From assembly GCF_018127785.1 (NCBI RefSeq), contig NZ_CP072390.1, positions 248,001-312,000 of the forward strand: a DNA stretch of 64,000 nt, in the 5' to 3' direction. Shown piece by piece: positions 9,188 through 17,655 of the stretch. A program made the position numbers and the translations under genes. Positions within the stretch are counted from its first letter, which is position 1; the number at the start of each line of letters is the position of its first letter. The stretch is from Prevotella scopos JCM 17725. Its GTDB lineage: Bacteria > Bacteroidota > Bacteroidia > Bacteroidales > Bacteroidaceae. The notes below the pieces were generated by a model. It searched no databases, was not told the origin of the DNA, and saw only the letters and a list, made by a program, of their open reading frames with translations.

Positions 9188-10186
9188 ATGGAAGAAGAAA
9201 TCATCCAACCCATAAGCAAGGAACTTCTCAAGAACGAGTTGACTCCTGAACGGATGCTTCGTATGACAAACAAGAGTCACAATGAAATTTATGTTGTGAC
9301 TGCTAAGACTGCTCCTAATGTGATGAAGGAGATTGGTCGGCTACGTGAAATTGCATTCCGTTCTGCTGGGGGCGGTACGGGCAAATCGATGGATATCGAT
9401 CAGTTCGACACGATGGAGAATTGTTGTAGGCAGTTGATTGTCTGGAACCCAGAAGCTGAGGAGATTATCGGTGGCTATCGTTATATCTTTGGTAGCGAGT
9501 GGGAAATAGATAAGAACGGACAGCCAATGGTTGCAACGAGTCATATGTTCCATTTCTCTGAAAAGTTTATGAAGGAGTACGCTCCTTATACTGTTGAGCT
9601 GGGTCGTTCATTTGTGTCATTAGAATATCAGAACGTACGTAAGAATTCTAAGAGTATTTTTGCACTTGATAATCTATGGGATGGATTGGGAGCATTAACG
9701 GTACTCTATCCTGAATGTAAATATTTCTTTGGTAAGATGACAATGTATCCATCTTATATTCGTCGTGGAAGGGATATGATTCTTTACTTCTTAAAGAAAT
9801 ATTTCGATGATAAGGATAACCTGATTATCCCGATTAAACCGTTAAAAATAGATACTCCAATCGCTGAATTAGATGCACTTTTTCAAGGTCGTGGATTTAA
9901 AGAAGATTATAAGATCCTCAATCATGAGGTCCGTAAGTTGGGATATAACATTCCACCTTTGGTTAATGCCTACATGAATCTTTCTCCAACGATGAAACTC
10001 TTTGGTACAGCCATAAACTATGGTTTTGGAGATGTGGAAGAAACAGGAATCCTTATCGCTGTTGATGAAATCTTTGAAGAGAAGCGTATTCGCCATATTG
10101 AAAGCTTTGTAGATGAAAACCCTGAGGCGCTGAAGTTTACCAGTGGCGCTAACAATGTTATCTACAAAGAAAAAGAAGAGAAATAA
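9188..10186 (+). CDS. glsB: GlsB-like N-acyltransferase of glycine-lipid synthesis (GNAT/OlsB type)
   Basis: A 332-residue GNAT-fold protein of the type often annotated as a hemolysin-like N-acyltransferase. Conserved blocks include IGRLREIAFRSAGGGTG (residues 50-66), GGYRYIFG and VELGRSFVSLEYQ. The family includes OlsB (ornithine lipids) and GlsB (glycine lipids), which join a 3-hydroxy fatty acid to the amino group of the head-group amino acid. It lies 82 bases after glsA on the same strand and is closed by a strong terminator. Which amino acid is used cannot be read from the sequence; glycine is inferred from Bacteroides. Confidence 0.82.
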   Translation: MEEEIIQPISKELLKNELTPERMLRMTNKSHNEIYVVTAKTAPNVMKEIGRLREIAFRSAGGGTGKSMDIDQFDTMENCCRQLIVWNPEAEEIIGGYRYIFGSEWEIDKNGQPMVATSHMFHFSEKFMKEYAPYTVELGRSFVSLEYQNVRKNSKSIFALDNLWDGLGALTVLYPECKYFFGKMTMYPSYIRRGRDMILYFLKKYFDDKDNLIIPIKPLKIDTPIAELDALFQGRGFKEDYKILNHEVRKLGYNIPPLVNAYMNLSPTMKLFGTAINYGFGDVEETGILIAVDEIFEEKRIRHIESFVDENPEALKFTSGANNVIYKEKEEK

Positions 10187-10210
10187 GGTTCATTGGATAA
10201 ATAACATAAG

Positions 10211-10251
10211 GAAGGCAGGTAATTGCGTGTTTTACGGATTACCTGCCTTTC
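10211..10251 (+). terminator. Intrinsic terminator after glsB
   Basis: GAAGGCAGGTAAT pairs with ATTACCTGCCTTTC across a 14-base loop, followed by TGTACTT. It lies 25 bases after the glsB stop. Confidence 0.8.
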
Positions 10252-10381
10252 TGTACTTCATTGCCTCAATGGAAGATTTTGCAGCTCTACACTTCCCACC
10301 AGATGGCAATCCCTTTCCTCTAGCCCCTCCCCAGTAGAGAGTGAAGTGATTACCTATGGTTGATGAGTTTTCAATTATTGC

Positions 10382-10602
10382 TGTCCGGTAAAAATAAACT
10401 GAAAGCTCTGTATCTCTTTACTCATCGGTGTTGCAGCCATTTTACTTATATAGAGGCTTGGTTTTCAGTTTCAAACTGTAAGCATTATAAAATGTGCTTA
10501 TTTTAACAAGGGAAGCCCTATAATAACCTAATAAATTAATGAAATCATAAGTTTAAGCCTATTTTAACTAACACAGATAACTCCAAAAAGTTTTATCGGA
10601 CA
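10382..10602. mobile_element. MITE-like relic with TGTCCGrTAAAA ends
   Basis: A 221-bp non-coding stretch bounded by TGTCCGGTAAAA and TTTTATCGGACA, which are inverted copies with one mismatch. An internal piece near 10447-10510 (around GTAAGCATTAT) resembles 32531-32590. This looks like a deletion derivative of an insertion sequence, but no transposase remnant could be read. Confidence 0.5.
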
Positions 10603-10761
10603 CCAATAGTTTTCAATAGACAAGTAGAAAGGTTGGTTGTACTCTTCTGCATTCAGTCATGTAATTCGTAGTTCTGTTCATTCCTTTTGTTTCCGTCTTC
10701 ATTATGTACTCTGAATTATCAGTACATTGTGTATCTTCTGTCCATCTCAATTTACGAAAAA

Positions 10762-10792
10762 ACTCATTACCCAAATACTTGGATAATGAGTT
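10762..10792 (-). terminator. Intrinsic terminator after glnN
   Basis: On the minus strand ACTCATTATCCAA pairs with TTGGGTAATGAGT (one mismatch) around a 5-base loop and is followed by TTTTTTC. It lies 24 bases after the glnN stop. Confidence 0.85.
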
Positions 10793-10815
10793 TATATACC
10801 GATGAAATCGTTATT

Positions 10816-13005
10816 TTATCTGATGAAGAGTAGTTCTCTATACTTAGGGAGTGTCCACAACTCATCGCTGACAACTAGCTCTAGTTTGTCTATGTGATAG
10901 CGTATCTCTTCCATCTTCGGAACTATTGTGTCATGATAAGCAATCGCTCTGTCACGTTGACTCTCAGTCTTGTTAGCCTGCTTACGAGCATTGACAAGTT
11001 CTTCAACTTCTGTCTCAATGATATTCGTACGTTCAGCAATCTCACGTATGATCTTGATGTTTCGTTCGCTGAGTTTCTTGCCTTCCACATCTCCAAAGAT
11101 GTTAACCATGTTCTGCACGTTCTTCGCAAGCTGACTCTGATAGTGGGTAGCTACAGGGATGATATGATTCATCGTTAGGTCACCCATTACACGTGCTTCA
11201 ATTTGTATCTTCTTCGTATAGGTTTCCCATTTTACCTCGTTACGTGCTTCCAGCTCATTACGATTCATCACATTCATCGATTCAAACATCTTGATTGAAT
11301 CTTCGTCAAGATATCGGTCAAAACATTTAGGACAGTTTGATTCGCAGTCGAGTCCACGTCGCAGAGCCTCTTTCTTCCAACTCTCAGCATATCCATTTCC
11401 ATCGAAGTGAATTGGCTTACTTGTCTTGATATCTTCACGAATGATGTCGATGATGGCAGATGGTAGTTCTTCACCTTTTGCAACCAAAGCGTCAACTCGT
11501 TCACTGAAGTTCTGTAGGGCTTCTGCTACTGTGGTGTTGAGTACGATCATGGCTGATGCACAGTTAGCTCCAGAACCGACGGCACGGAATTCAAAGCGGT
11601 TTCCTGTAAAGGCAAAAGGCGATGTTCGGTTACGGTCAGTGTTGTCAATCAATAACTCTGGAATTTCTGGGATATCCATCTGTAAGCCAGTTTTACCCCT
11701 CAGACTGAAGATGTTTTCTTTATCTGACTTCTCTATATGTTCAAGTAAGTCACTAATTTGTTTTCCTAGGAAAGAAGAGATGATTGCAGGTGGTGCCTCG
11801 TTCCCTCCAAGGCGATGGTCATTAGTTGCGCTCATCACGGATGCTTTCAGGAGTCCATTATGCTTGTAAACAGCCATCAATGTCTCAACGATGAAGACGA
11901 CGAAACGAAGGTTGTCGTTGAAAGTCTTTCCTGCAGCGTGAAGGAGAATTCCGTTGTCGGTGGTAAGACTCCAGTTGTTATGCTTGCCAGAACCATTGAC
12001 TCCATTAAAAGGTTTCTCATGTAAGAGAACACGAAAGCTATGTTTGTGAGCAACTTTCTTCATGAGTGACATCAGTAGCATGTTATGATCTACTGCAAGG
12101 TTGCATTCCTCAAAGATAGGAGCCAGCTCAAACTGACCAGGGGCAACCTCATTGTGACGTGTCTTGCAAGGAATACCCAATTCGAGTGCTTGAATCTCAA
12201 GATCCTTCATGAAAGCTTGTACACGCTCTGGGATTGTACCGAAGTAATGGTCATCCATTTGTTGGTTCTTTGCAGAGTCATGTCCCATCAGTGTACGACC
12301 TGTAAGCATAAGATCTGGGCGGGCAAAGTATAAATTCTCATCTACAAGGAAGTATTCTTGTTCCCATCCAAGGTTCGTGTGAACCTGCTTTACGTCTTGA
12401 TAAAAGTATTGGCAAACCTTAGTTGCTGCGACATTCACAGCATGGAGTGATTTTAATAGTGGTGCTTTGTAATCAAGTGATTCTCCAGTATAAGATATAA
12501 AAATTGTAGGAATACAAAGTGTGTCTTCGATGATGAATACAGGACTAGTTGGATCCCAAGCTGAATAGCCGCGTGCTTCAAAAGTATTTCGGATTCCTCC
12601 ATTTGGAAAGGAACTGGCGTCAGGTTCCTGCTGAACGAGTAGTTTTCCAGAGAACTCTTCAATCATTCCCCCTTTACCATCATGCTCGATAAAGGCATCA
12701 TGTTTCTCGGCAGTTCCTTCTGTTAATGGTTGGAACCAGTGAGTGTAGTGTGTCGCACCATGTTCTTCTGCCCATTTCTTCATGCCTTGCGCTACTGCAT
12801 CAGCGATGGAGCGGTCTAATCGTGAACCGTTGTCAATTACGTCTATCAGCTTTTGGTACACATCAACGGGGAGATACTTGTACATCATTGTGCGATTAAA
12901 GACGTATTTACCATAGAACTGTTCTGGGCGTTCTGTAGGTGTCTTGACTTCTAAGGGGCGTTTCTTGTATGCTTCCTCAATAGCGCCAAATCTTAAATTT
13001 ACCAT
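10816..13005 (-). CDS. glnN: GlnN, type III glutamine synthetase
   Basis: Makes glutamine from glutamate, ammonia and ATP. The 729-residue length is typical of the type III family first described in Bacteroides fragilis, against about 450 for type I. Visible blocks include the N-terminal AFIEHDGKGGMIEEFSGK, the ATP/metal region GWEQEYFLVDE, NGSGKHNNWSLTT, ATNDHRLGGNEAPPAI and FAFTGNRFEFRAVGS. The gene stands alone, with a consensus promoter 34 bases upstream and a clear terminator. A short palindrome lies between the two promoter boxes and may be an operator. Confidence 0.97.
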   Translation of the reverse strand: MVNLRFGAIEEAYKKRPLEVKTPTERPEQFYGKYVFNRTMMYKYLPVDVYQKLIDVIDNGSRLDRSIADAVAQGMKKWAEEHGATHYTHWFQPLTEGTAEKHDAFIEHDGKGGMIEEFSGKLLVQQEPDASSFPNGGIRNTFEARGYSAWDPTSPVFIIEDTLCIPTIFISYTGESLDYKAPLLKSLHAVNVAATKVCQYFYQDVKQVHTNLGWEQEYFLVDENLYFARPDLMLTGRTLMGHDSAKNQQMDDHYFGTIPERVQAFMKDLEIQALELGIPCKTRHNEVAPGQFELAPIFEECNLAVDHNMLLMSLMKKVAHKHSFRVLLHEKPFNGVNGSGKHNNWSLTTDNGILLHAAGKTFNDNLRFVVFIVETLMAVYKHNGLLKASVMSATNDHRLGGNEAPPAIISSFLGKQISDLLEHIEKSDKENIFSLRGKTGLQMDIPEIPELLIDNTDRNRTSPFAFTGNRFEFRAVGSGANCASAMIVLNTTVAEALQNFSERVDALVAKGEELPSAIIDIIREDIKTSKPIHFDGNGYAESWKKEALRRGLDCESNCPKCFDRYLDEDSIKMFESMNVMNRNELEARNEVKWETYTKKIQIEARVMGDLTMNHIIPVATHYQSQLAKNVQNMVNIFGDVEGKKLSERNIKIIREIAERTNIIETEVEELVNARKQANKTESQRDRAIAYHDTIVPKMEEIRYHIDKLELVVSDELWTLPKYRELLFIR

Positions 13006-13038
13006 ATACTCTATATCTTATAATGAAATTTATATATG

Positions 13039-13069
13039 CAAAATTACAGATTTTCGGATTATCTGCAAA
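13039..13069 (-). promoter_or_regulatory. glnN promoter with palindromic spacer
   Basis: On the minus strand TTTG, a 19-base spacer and TAATTTTG form a perfect Bacteroidetes promoter. The spacer begins CAGAT and ends ATCTG, a 5-bp inverted repeat filling the space between the boxes, which could bind a regulator. Confidence 0.8.
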
Positions 13070-13377
13070 GTAATTAAGATATATTATTGCTCAGTAGGAA
13101 ATAGGTGAGGAAATAGTCACACAAAAGGCTAATGATATTAAGCACTTTCACACTTTAGATTAACAAGTGTTTCAAAATATGAAGTGATAATCGTAAGTCT
13201 CCTAATGTCATTTGGCAAATTAAAGAAATTTCTCCCACCCTTTTTCTTATTGTGCCGATATTATTCTTTATGTATAGGGGTATGATAATCTAAATGTCTG
13301 AAGTTTTTCTCCGTCTAACTTCCCTCCTGTCGTGCAGAAGAGGAGAATGGAATTAAAGTATTCGATGGTTCCGTTAA

Positions 13378-13572
13378 AATAAAAAAGTGTACACCTGCTC
13401 ACGCAGACGTACACTCAGCCACTTAACTAAATAACTCAAAAAATTATTTGACTCAAAAAATCATTAGGCTATCTTCTCACGAGGACCGTCCTAATTAGTT
13501 TAATTTGACTATTAACTTACTAATAACTATTTAAACGTAATTTGATTGCTACTCAAGAAATATCTTTAATTG
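13378..13572 (-). ncRNA. Candidate small RNA between the araC-type gene and glnN
   Basis: A -7 box TATCTTTG lies at 13586-13579 on the minus strand. About 200 bases downstream is an excellent intrinsic terminator at 13414-13387. No ORF lies between. The interior can pair AATTAGG with CCTAATGATT around a GGACGGTCC-containing loop near 13457-13500, and has two TTTTTTGAGT repeats. It ends about 370 bases before the glnN start, so it is more likely a separate RNA than a leader. It could instead be the 3' end of a longer transcript from 14835. I recognise no known RNA family. Confidence 0.5.
13387..13414 (-). terminator. Intrinsic terminator of the candidate small RNA
   Basis: On the minus strand GTGTACGTCTGC and GCAGGTGTACAC pair with small mismatches around GTGA, followed by TTTTTTATTTT. 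Confidence 0.85.
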
Positions 13573-13728
13573 ACATCACAAAGATAGTGAATTTTAAGAA
13601 GAAATCATGCTATGATAAATAAATTATATTTGTTATAAGCGTTTTTTTCTTATTCTAACTACCTTTTTAAGCCTGAAACTCGTCAATTTTGCCGATTTCA
13701 TCGGTTAATTTTGTGTTTTGAATGAATC

Positions 13729-14835
13729 CTACTTTGGAAGATTTTCATCTGCTTTTAATCTCTTTCTATAAATAGTAGGAGCTACTCCAAACCTTCTTTT
13801 AAAGGCTTTACTCATTGCCGCAAGGTCACTATAGCCACATTCGTATGCAATCTCGGATATGTTTTTATCGTGATTGCTGAGAAGTTTTTTACAATGAAGC
13901 ATACGGCATTCGCTTTGCCATGAAAGGAATGTTTTGCCTGCAAACTCATAAATATAATAGGAGAGGGCTATGGTTGGAATTCCAATAGAAGCTGCCGTCT
14001 TTTCCATTGTAAGTTCTGTGTCTGACAATGGGAAAGGATCTTGATTTAACCAATGATCTATTTTCTCTTTTATACTCTTACCTTTTTTATAGCTCTTGAA
14101 CTCTAAGATTCTAAGCTGCTGGTGTAGTTTTAAGTAGAAACGTGTGATAGTGATAACAGCAATAATCATGCCTAACTTAAGTATGACGTGGAATGTTTGA
14201 GATGGAACAAGTTGTCCGATTGTCATCATCACCAGAAGCGCTCCTACTCCGAAATACATCGTGTTACGTTGAGCTATACCCCTCATTTCACCATCTTCAT
14301 CAATAAGTTGCTGCTTATATTGAAGCTGTTGCCTTACAATTTCTATAATCATCAGAATTTTACATAAGATAATTCCAAATGAAAACGCAATACGCATATA
14401 GGCTTGAATCGGTATAGGTTGTTTGAGTACAGCTATTAGCTGATCATAATTCTGAAAATGATAGATCTGCCCATTAAGTGCGTATATTATCTGTGGGACA
14501 AGTAATGCGATTGGAATAAGATTATAAAACAATAAAGCATACTTATTCTTGTAGATTTTCCCGTTACTAAAAGTAGTACAAGTAATGAGGAAAGATTCCC
14601 AAAGAAGATACAATGCCACTATCGATGGAACATATAATATCTCGGTTTCATCGTTGTTGCTTTGTATGAAATGACAGCAAAGATATAATAGCAACAGGCT
14701 GTAGTCCGATATTATTAATCTGCGCTTAAACGTGAGTGGGCCACTCGGTGACCTCCAGTATATTGTTGCAATAATGGCAAAGCATATAGCCGTAGTGGTT
14801 ATAGCTGCCAATGAGGAAGCATAACTTATTATCAT
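13729..14835 (-). CDS. Membrane-anchored AraC-family transcriptional regulator
   Basis: A 368-residue protein. The first roughly 240 residues hold about seven hydrophobic segments (for example SLAAITTTAICFAIIATIYW at 8-27). The C-terminal 100 residues form an AraC-type double helix-turn-helix with ISEIAYECGYSDLAAMSKAF and a PTIYR block. This 7TM-AraC layout is common in Bacteroidetes; the membrane part presumably senses a signal, but no ligand can be proposed. No signal peptide is seen. It stands alone. A TAACTTTG -7 box lies 26 bases upstream of the ATG. The target genes are unknown. Confidence 0.88.
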   Translation of the reverse strand: MIISYASSLAAITTTAICFAIIATIYWRSPSGPLTFKRRLIISDYSLLLLYLCCHFIQSNNDETEILYVPSIVALYLLWESFLITCTTFSNGKIYKNKYALLFYNLIPIALLVPQIIYALNGQIYHFQNYDQLIAVLKQPIPIQAYMRIAFSFGIILCKILMIIEIVRQQLQYKQQLIDEDGEMRGIAQRNTMYFGVGALLVMMTIGQLVPSQTFHVILKLGMIIAVITITRFYLKLHQQLRILEFKSYKKGKSIKEKIDHWLNQDPFPLSDTELTMEKTAASIGIPTIALSYYIYEFAGKTFLSWQSECRMLHCKKLLSNHDKNISEIAYECGYSDLAAMSKAFKRRFGVAPTIYRKRLKADENLPK

Positions 14836-14860
14836 AATTTATTTGTGTTGTTGTTTAATA

Positions 14861-14868
14861 CAAAGTTA
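14861..14868 (-). promoter_or_regulatory. Putative -7 box of the araC-type gene
   Basis: TAACTTTG on the minus strand, 26 bases before the start. No TTTG at a proper -33 distance. Confidence 0.5.
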
Positions 14869-15061
14869 CATAATTTATCTCAAAAACTAGGCTTGTCATG
14901 TTATAAAAGATGGTTTGTGTGGAGATTTATGTTGTATCACAACGCTTCAAAGCACAATTTATTTTATTGTACTTTCTTTTTTATAGACTTTTGATTGTTT
15001 AATCATTTTGTTTCGAAAATAATATTTTAGGTTCAGGATTGCTAAAGTTCTTTTTTGTTTC

Positions 15062-17197
15062 TTATGTCATAGTTGATTTCATTACTAAGTTTATGTCATC
15101 ATAAGTTATGTCGGAAGGACACAACTCTTTTATAGGTTTCATACCTTCTTCCTTTCCTACAGCTTTAATAATGCGTTTGATGAGATTGATTTTCTTTTCT
15201 TCAATTAGTTCATTAAGTTGGATGTCTCCTTGTTGGATATAAGGGAAGAGATGTCTCAGGATTGTGCCTCGTGTAAACCCTCGTTCTTTTGCAATTTCAT
15301 CAATGCTCTTTCCTGCTTTGAAAAGGGTAAAGGTTTGTTCATTTGTTTTTATCTTGTTTTCTTTCTGTTTTCTTTTCTTCCTTTCACTTCCATCAGAAAT
15401 ACTATTGAGAATAGCCTCCTGTTTTGCTGTGAGATAAGTTGTGATTGAGAAACCTTCTTTCATGATGGTGTCCAATAATTCATGCTTTGCATGATAAGTC
15501 TGTTTAAGCTCTGTATAAGCGTTGTCAAAACGTTTTGCACCAACCTTATTGTTCGTTTGAGGCTCTTTTGTTAGCTCAAGCAGGTGGCTGAATAGTTCGG
15601 TCAGCTGACTATGGAAATATAGGGCCCCTTTCTTAATTCTTTCCTTGAAATCTTCTTCGTGAAGCTCCTCGGTGGTCATCTTCCTGATAAGATTCTCCCA
15701 TTTCATCGATACATCAATGATGCGTGCGTCTAAGTCAGTAAGTGTCATCTTATGAAGCGCATTAATCTTAGTATATTTGTAGAAGAATTCAGACAACACT
15801 TTGAAAAGTGCTGTTTCGTACATCTTTAATTCGTTAAAGTTAAAAAGTTCGATGAGTAACTGACGATAGTACTCTTTTTTTAGAGTAGGTAAGATCGCAA
15901 TACTCCTTTCAGCCTCTACTGTTTGGTTGGCTATATATTCATTAACCTTGTTGTCATTGATGATGGCAGCGTTGCCAATGGGCGAAGCCAAAACAAGACC
16001 TCCTAAGGTTTTGCATCGGCTTAAGGCAACATACACTTGTCCTGAGGCGAAGGATGCTTGTGCATCTATGATAGCATGCTCGAAGGTTAGCCCCTGACTT
16101 TTATGTATCGTTATAGCCCACGCCAGTCGTAGAGGGTATTGCTTGAAGGAACCTTGTACCTCTGCTTCAATTTGTTTTGTTTTTTCGTTCAGGGTGTATT
16201 TGGTGTTTTCCCAAGTCTCAATTTCAACTTCGAACTCTTCTTCGTCACCTGGGCAAAGGACAGCTATCTTTTTGTTATCAACATGCGTAATGTGTCCGAT
16301 ACGTCCGTTATAATACCGTCCGTTGTTATCATTGCGGATGAACATTACCTGCGCTCCCACTTTCAGTGTGAGGTTGAAGTCAGTCGGGTAGTTATATTCT
16401 GGGAAATTACCATCTGTTTCAGCACTGAAAGTATAGGCTTTTGTGGGAAGGTTTCGGAGTTGTTCTTCATTATAACTCTCTGCCATCCTGTTGTGCGTTG
16501 TCAATCGTATGTAATCGCTCCCATTTTTTGGTTGAAAGGCAGGGTTATACCGTTCATTGAGTCGTTGAAGGTCTGTTGCTGTCGTCTTTCCTTCTCGTAT
16601 GTTATTAAGCAAGGAGATGAACGTATCATCTTGCTGGCGATAGACATGTGTTAATTCAATCGTCACATAGCTGATACTGCACAAAGCCTTTGAGCCGAAG
16701 AAATAGGGTGTCTCGTAATAGTGTTTTAAGAGTTCCTCTTCCTCGGGTGTAACAACGGGTGTAAGTTGTTGTAAGTCACCAATCATCAGGAGTTGCACAC
16801 CGCCAAAGGGCTTGTTTGGTTCACGAAAACGGCGTAGAACAGAGTCGATGGCATCTAAGACATCGGCACGTACCATACTGATTTCATCGATGATAAGCAA
16901 GTCGAGTGTACGCATAATCTTCCGTTTCTCCTTGCTATAATCGAATCTATTTTTAATATTAGAATTTGGTACGAACGGAGAGAGTGGTAACTGAAAAAAC
17001 GAATGAATGGTCATGCCACCTGCATTGATGGCAGCTACTCCAGTAGGTGCAACAATAATGTTTCGCTTATTACTGCGTTCTTTGAGTGTTCGGAGGAAAG
17101 TGGTCTTACCTGTACCAGCCTTTCCTGTAAGGAAAATACTTATTCCGGTGTGTTCAACAAAGTCCCACGCATTGCGTAATTCTTGGTTTTTCTCCAT
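15062..17197 (-). CDS. Pif1-like (RecD-type SF1B) DNA helicase with C-terminal HTH domain
   Basis: A 711-residue ATPase. Residues 1-420 carry the SF1B motif set: LTGKAGTGKTT (Walker A, from about 23), APTGVAAINAGGMTIHSFF (Pif1 signature), LLIDEISMV (Walker B), MIGDLQQLTPV, TIHKSQGLTF and YVALSRC. The second half is mostly helical and ends with a helix-turn-helix of the HTH_40 type (AGKSIDEIAKERGFTRGTI, near residues 610-640), as in other bacterial Pif1-like helicases. Such enzymes unwind DNA 5'-3' and can resolve G-quadruplexes or replication blocks. It is monocistronic with its own consensus promoter, divergent from a small-peptide gene. The exact substrate is unknown. Confidence 0.92.
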   Translation of the reverse strand: MEKNQELRNAWDFVEHTGISIFLTGKAGTGKTTFLRTLKERSNKRNIIVAPTGVAAINAGGMTIHSFFQLPLSPFVPNSNIKNRFDYSKEKRKIMRTLDLLIIDEISMVRADVLDAIDSVLRRFREPNKPFGGVQLLMIGDLQQLTPVVTPEEEELLKHYYETPYFFGSKALCSISYVTIELTHVYRQQDDTFISLLNNIREGKTTATDLQRLNERYNPAFQPKNGSDYIRLTTHNRMAESYNEEQLRNLPTKAYTFSAETDGNFPEYNYPTDFNLTLKVGAQVMFIRNDNNGRYYNGRIGHITHVDNKKIAVLCPGDEEEFEVEIETWENTKYTLNEKTKQIEAEVQGSFKQYPLRLAWAITIHKSQGLTFEHAIIDAQASFASGQVYVALSRCKTLGGLVLASPIGNAAIINDNKVNEYIANQTVEAERSIAILPTLKKEYYRQLLIELFNFNELKMYETALFKVLSEFFYKYTKINALHKMTLTDLDARIIDVSMKWENLIRKMTTEELHEEDFKERIKKGALYFHSQLTELFSHLLELTKEPQTNNKVGAKRFDNAYTELKQTYHAKHELLDTIMKEGFSITTYLTAKQEAILNSISDGSERKKRKQKENKIKTNEQTFTLFKAGKSIDEIAKERGFTRGTILRHLFPYIQQGDIQLNELIEEKKINLIKRIIKAVGKEEGMKPIKELCPSDITYDDINLVMKSTMT

Positions 17198-17226
17198 TCT
17201 TCAGCGTATTTTTTGCTAACGGCTAG

Positions 17227-17258
17227 CAAAGGTAACTCAAATATTTGAGAATAGCAAA
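17227..17258 (-). promoter_or_regulatory. Promoter of the Pif1-like helicase gene
   Basis: On the minus strand TTTG, a 20-base spacer and TACCTTTG match the Bacteroidetes consensus. The spacer contains the 14-bp perfect palindrome CTCAAATATTTGAG (17237-17250), a possible operator. Confidence 0.8.
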
Positions 17259-17337
17259 TGATATTTTCTTGATTTACATCAGTTGGCTTGATGCAAGGTA
17301 ATAAAAGGGCGAATTCAACACATACTAGTCGATTTCT

Positions 17338-17369
17338 TTTGTGTTACCTCTTGTTTCTGCTTAACTTTG
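17338..17369 (+). promoter_or_regulatory. Promoter of the 27-residue peptide gene
   Basis: TTTG at 17338-17341, a 20-base spacer, then TAACTTTG at 17362-17369: a perfect Bacteroidetes promoter that would start transcription near 17376. Confidence 0.8.
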
Positions 17370-17438
17370 CACTCGTAATAAGGATAACATTAATATAAAC
17401 GAGGGGACAGTGGTGCCCCCATTAAAGGTAAAAAGATT

Positions 17439-17522
17439 ATGATTTCAGTAGTATTGTCAGCTGTTGTAGTAGCAGCATTAGTAGCAAAGGCAGTTAATGT
17501 AAATAAGCATATCACTGCCTAA
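17439..17522 (+). CDS. Small hydrophobic peptide (27 aa)
   Basis: A 28-codon frame with its own consensus promoter about 70 bases upstream and an intrinsic terminator 40 bases downstream. The peptide reads MISVVLSAVVVAALVAK and ends in a short polar tail, AVNVNKHITA. Residues 3-16 are one uninterrupted hydrophobic stretch of Val, Ala, Leu and Ser, long enough for a short membrane helix. The leader contains GGGG and CCCC runs (17402-17420) that can pair. It does not look like an attenuator, because a terminator rather than a gene follows. I do not recognise it. The transcript could also be a small RNA with an incidental ORF. Confidence 0.6.
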   Translation: MISVVLSAVVVAALVAKAVNVNKHITA

Positions 17523-17560
17523 TTTAAAAGTAATTTAGAAATTTGAGAGTAATAACAATT

Positions 17561-17589
17561 TCCCGACTTCGTTTTGAATGGAGTCGGGA
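17561..17589 (+). terminator. Terminator after the 27-residue peptide gene
   Basis: TCCCGACT pairs with AGTCGGGA across a 13-base loop, followed by TTTGCGTTT. Confidence 0.75.
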
Positions 17590-17655
17590 TTTGCGTTTAT
17601 GTAATACTTTCTTTCTTCTTCGATAGTGCTATCCTACCAAAGTTTGGAAGTGCTG

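Noticed and set aside
10303..10333. Possible further copy of the G/C palindromic element
   Set aside because: Only a loose match (CCCCTCCCC stretch) without the paired arms.
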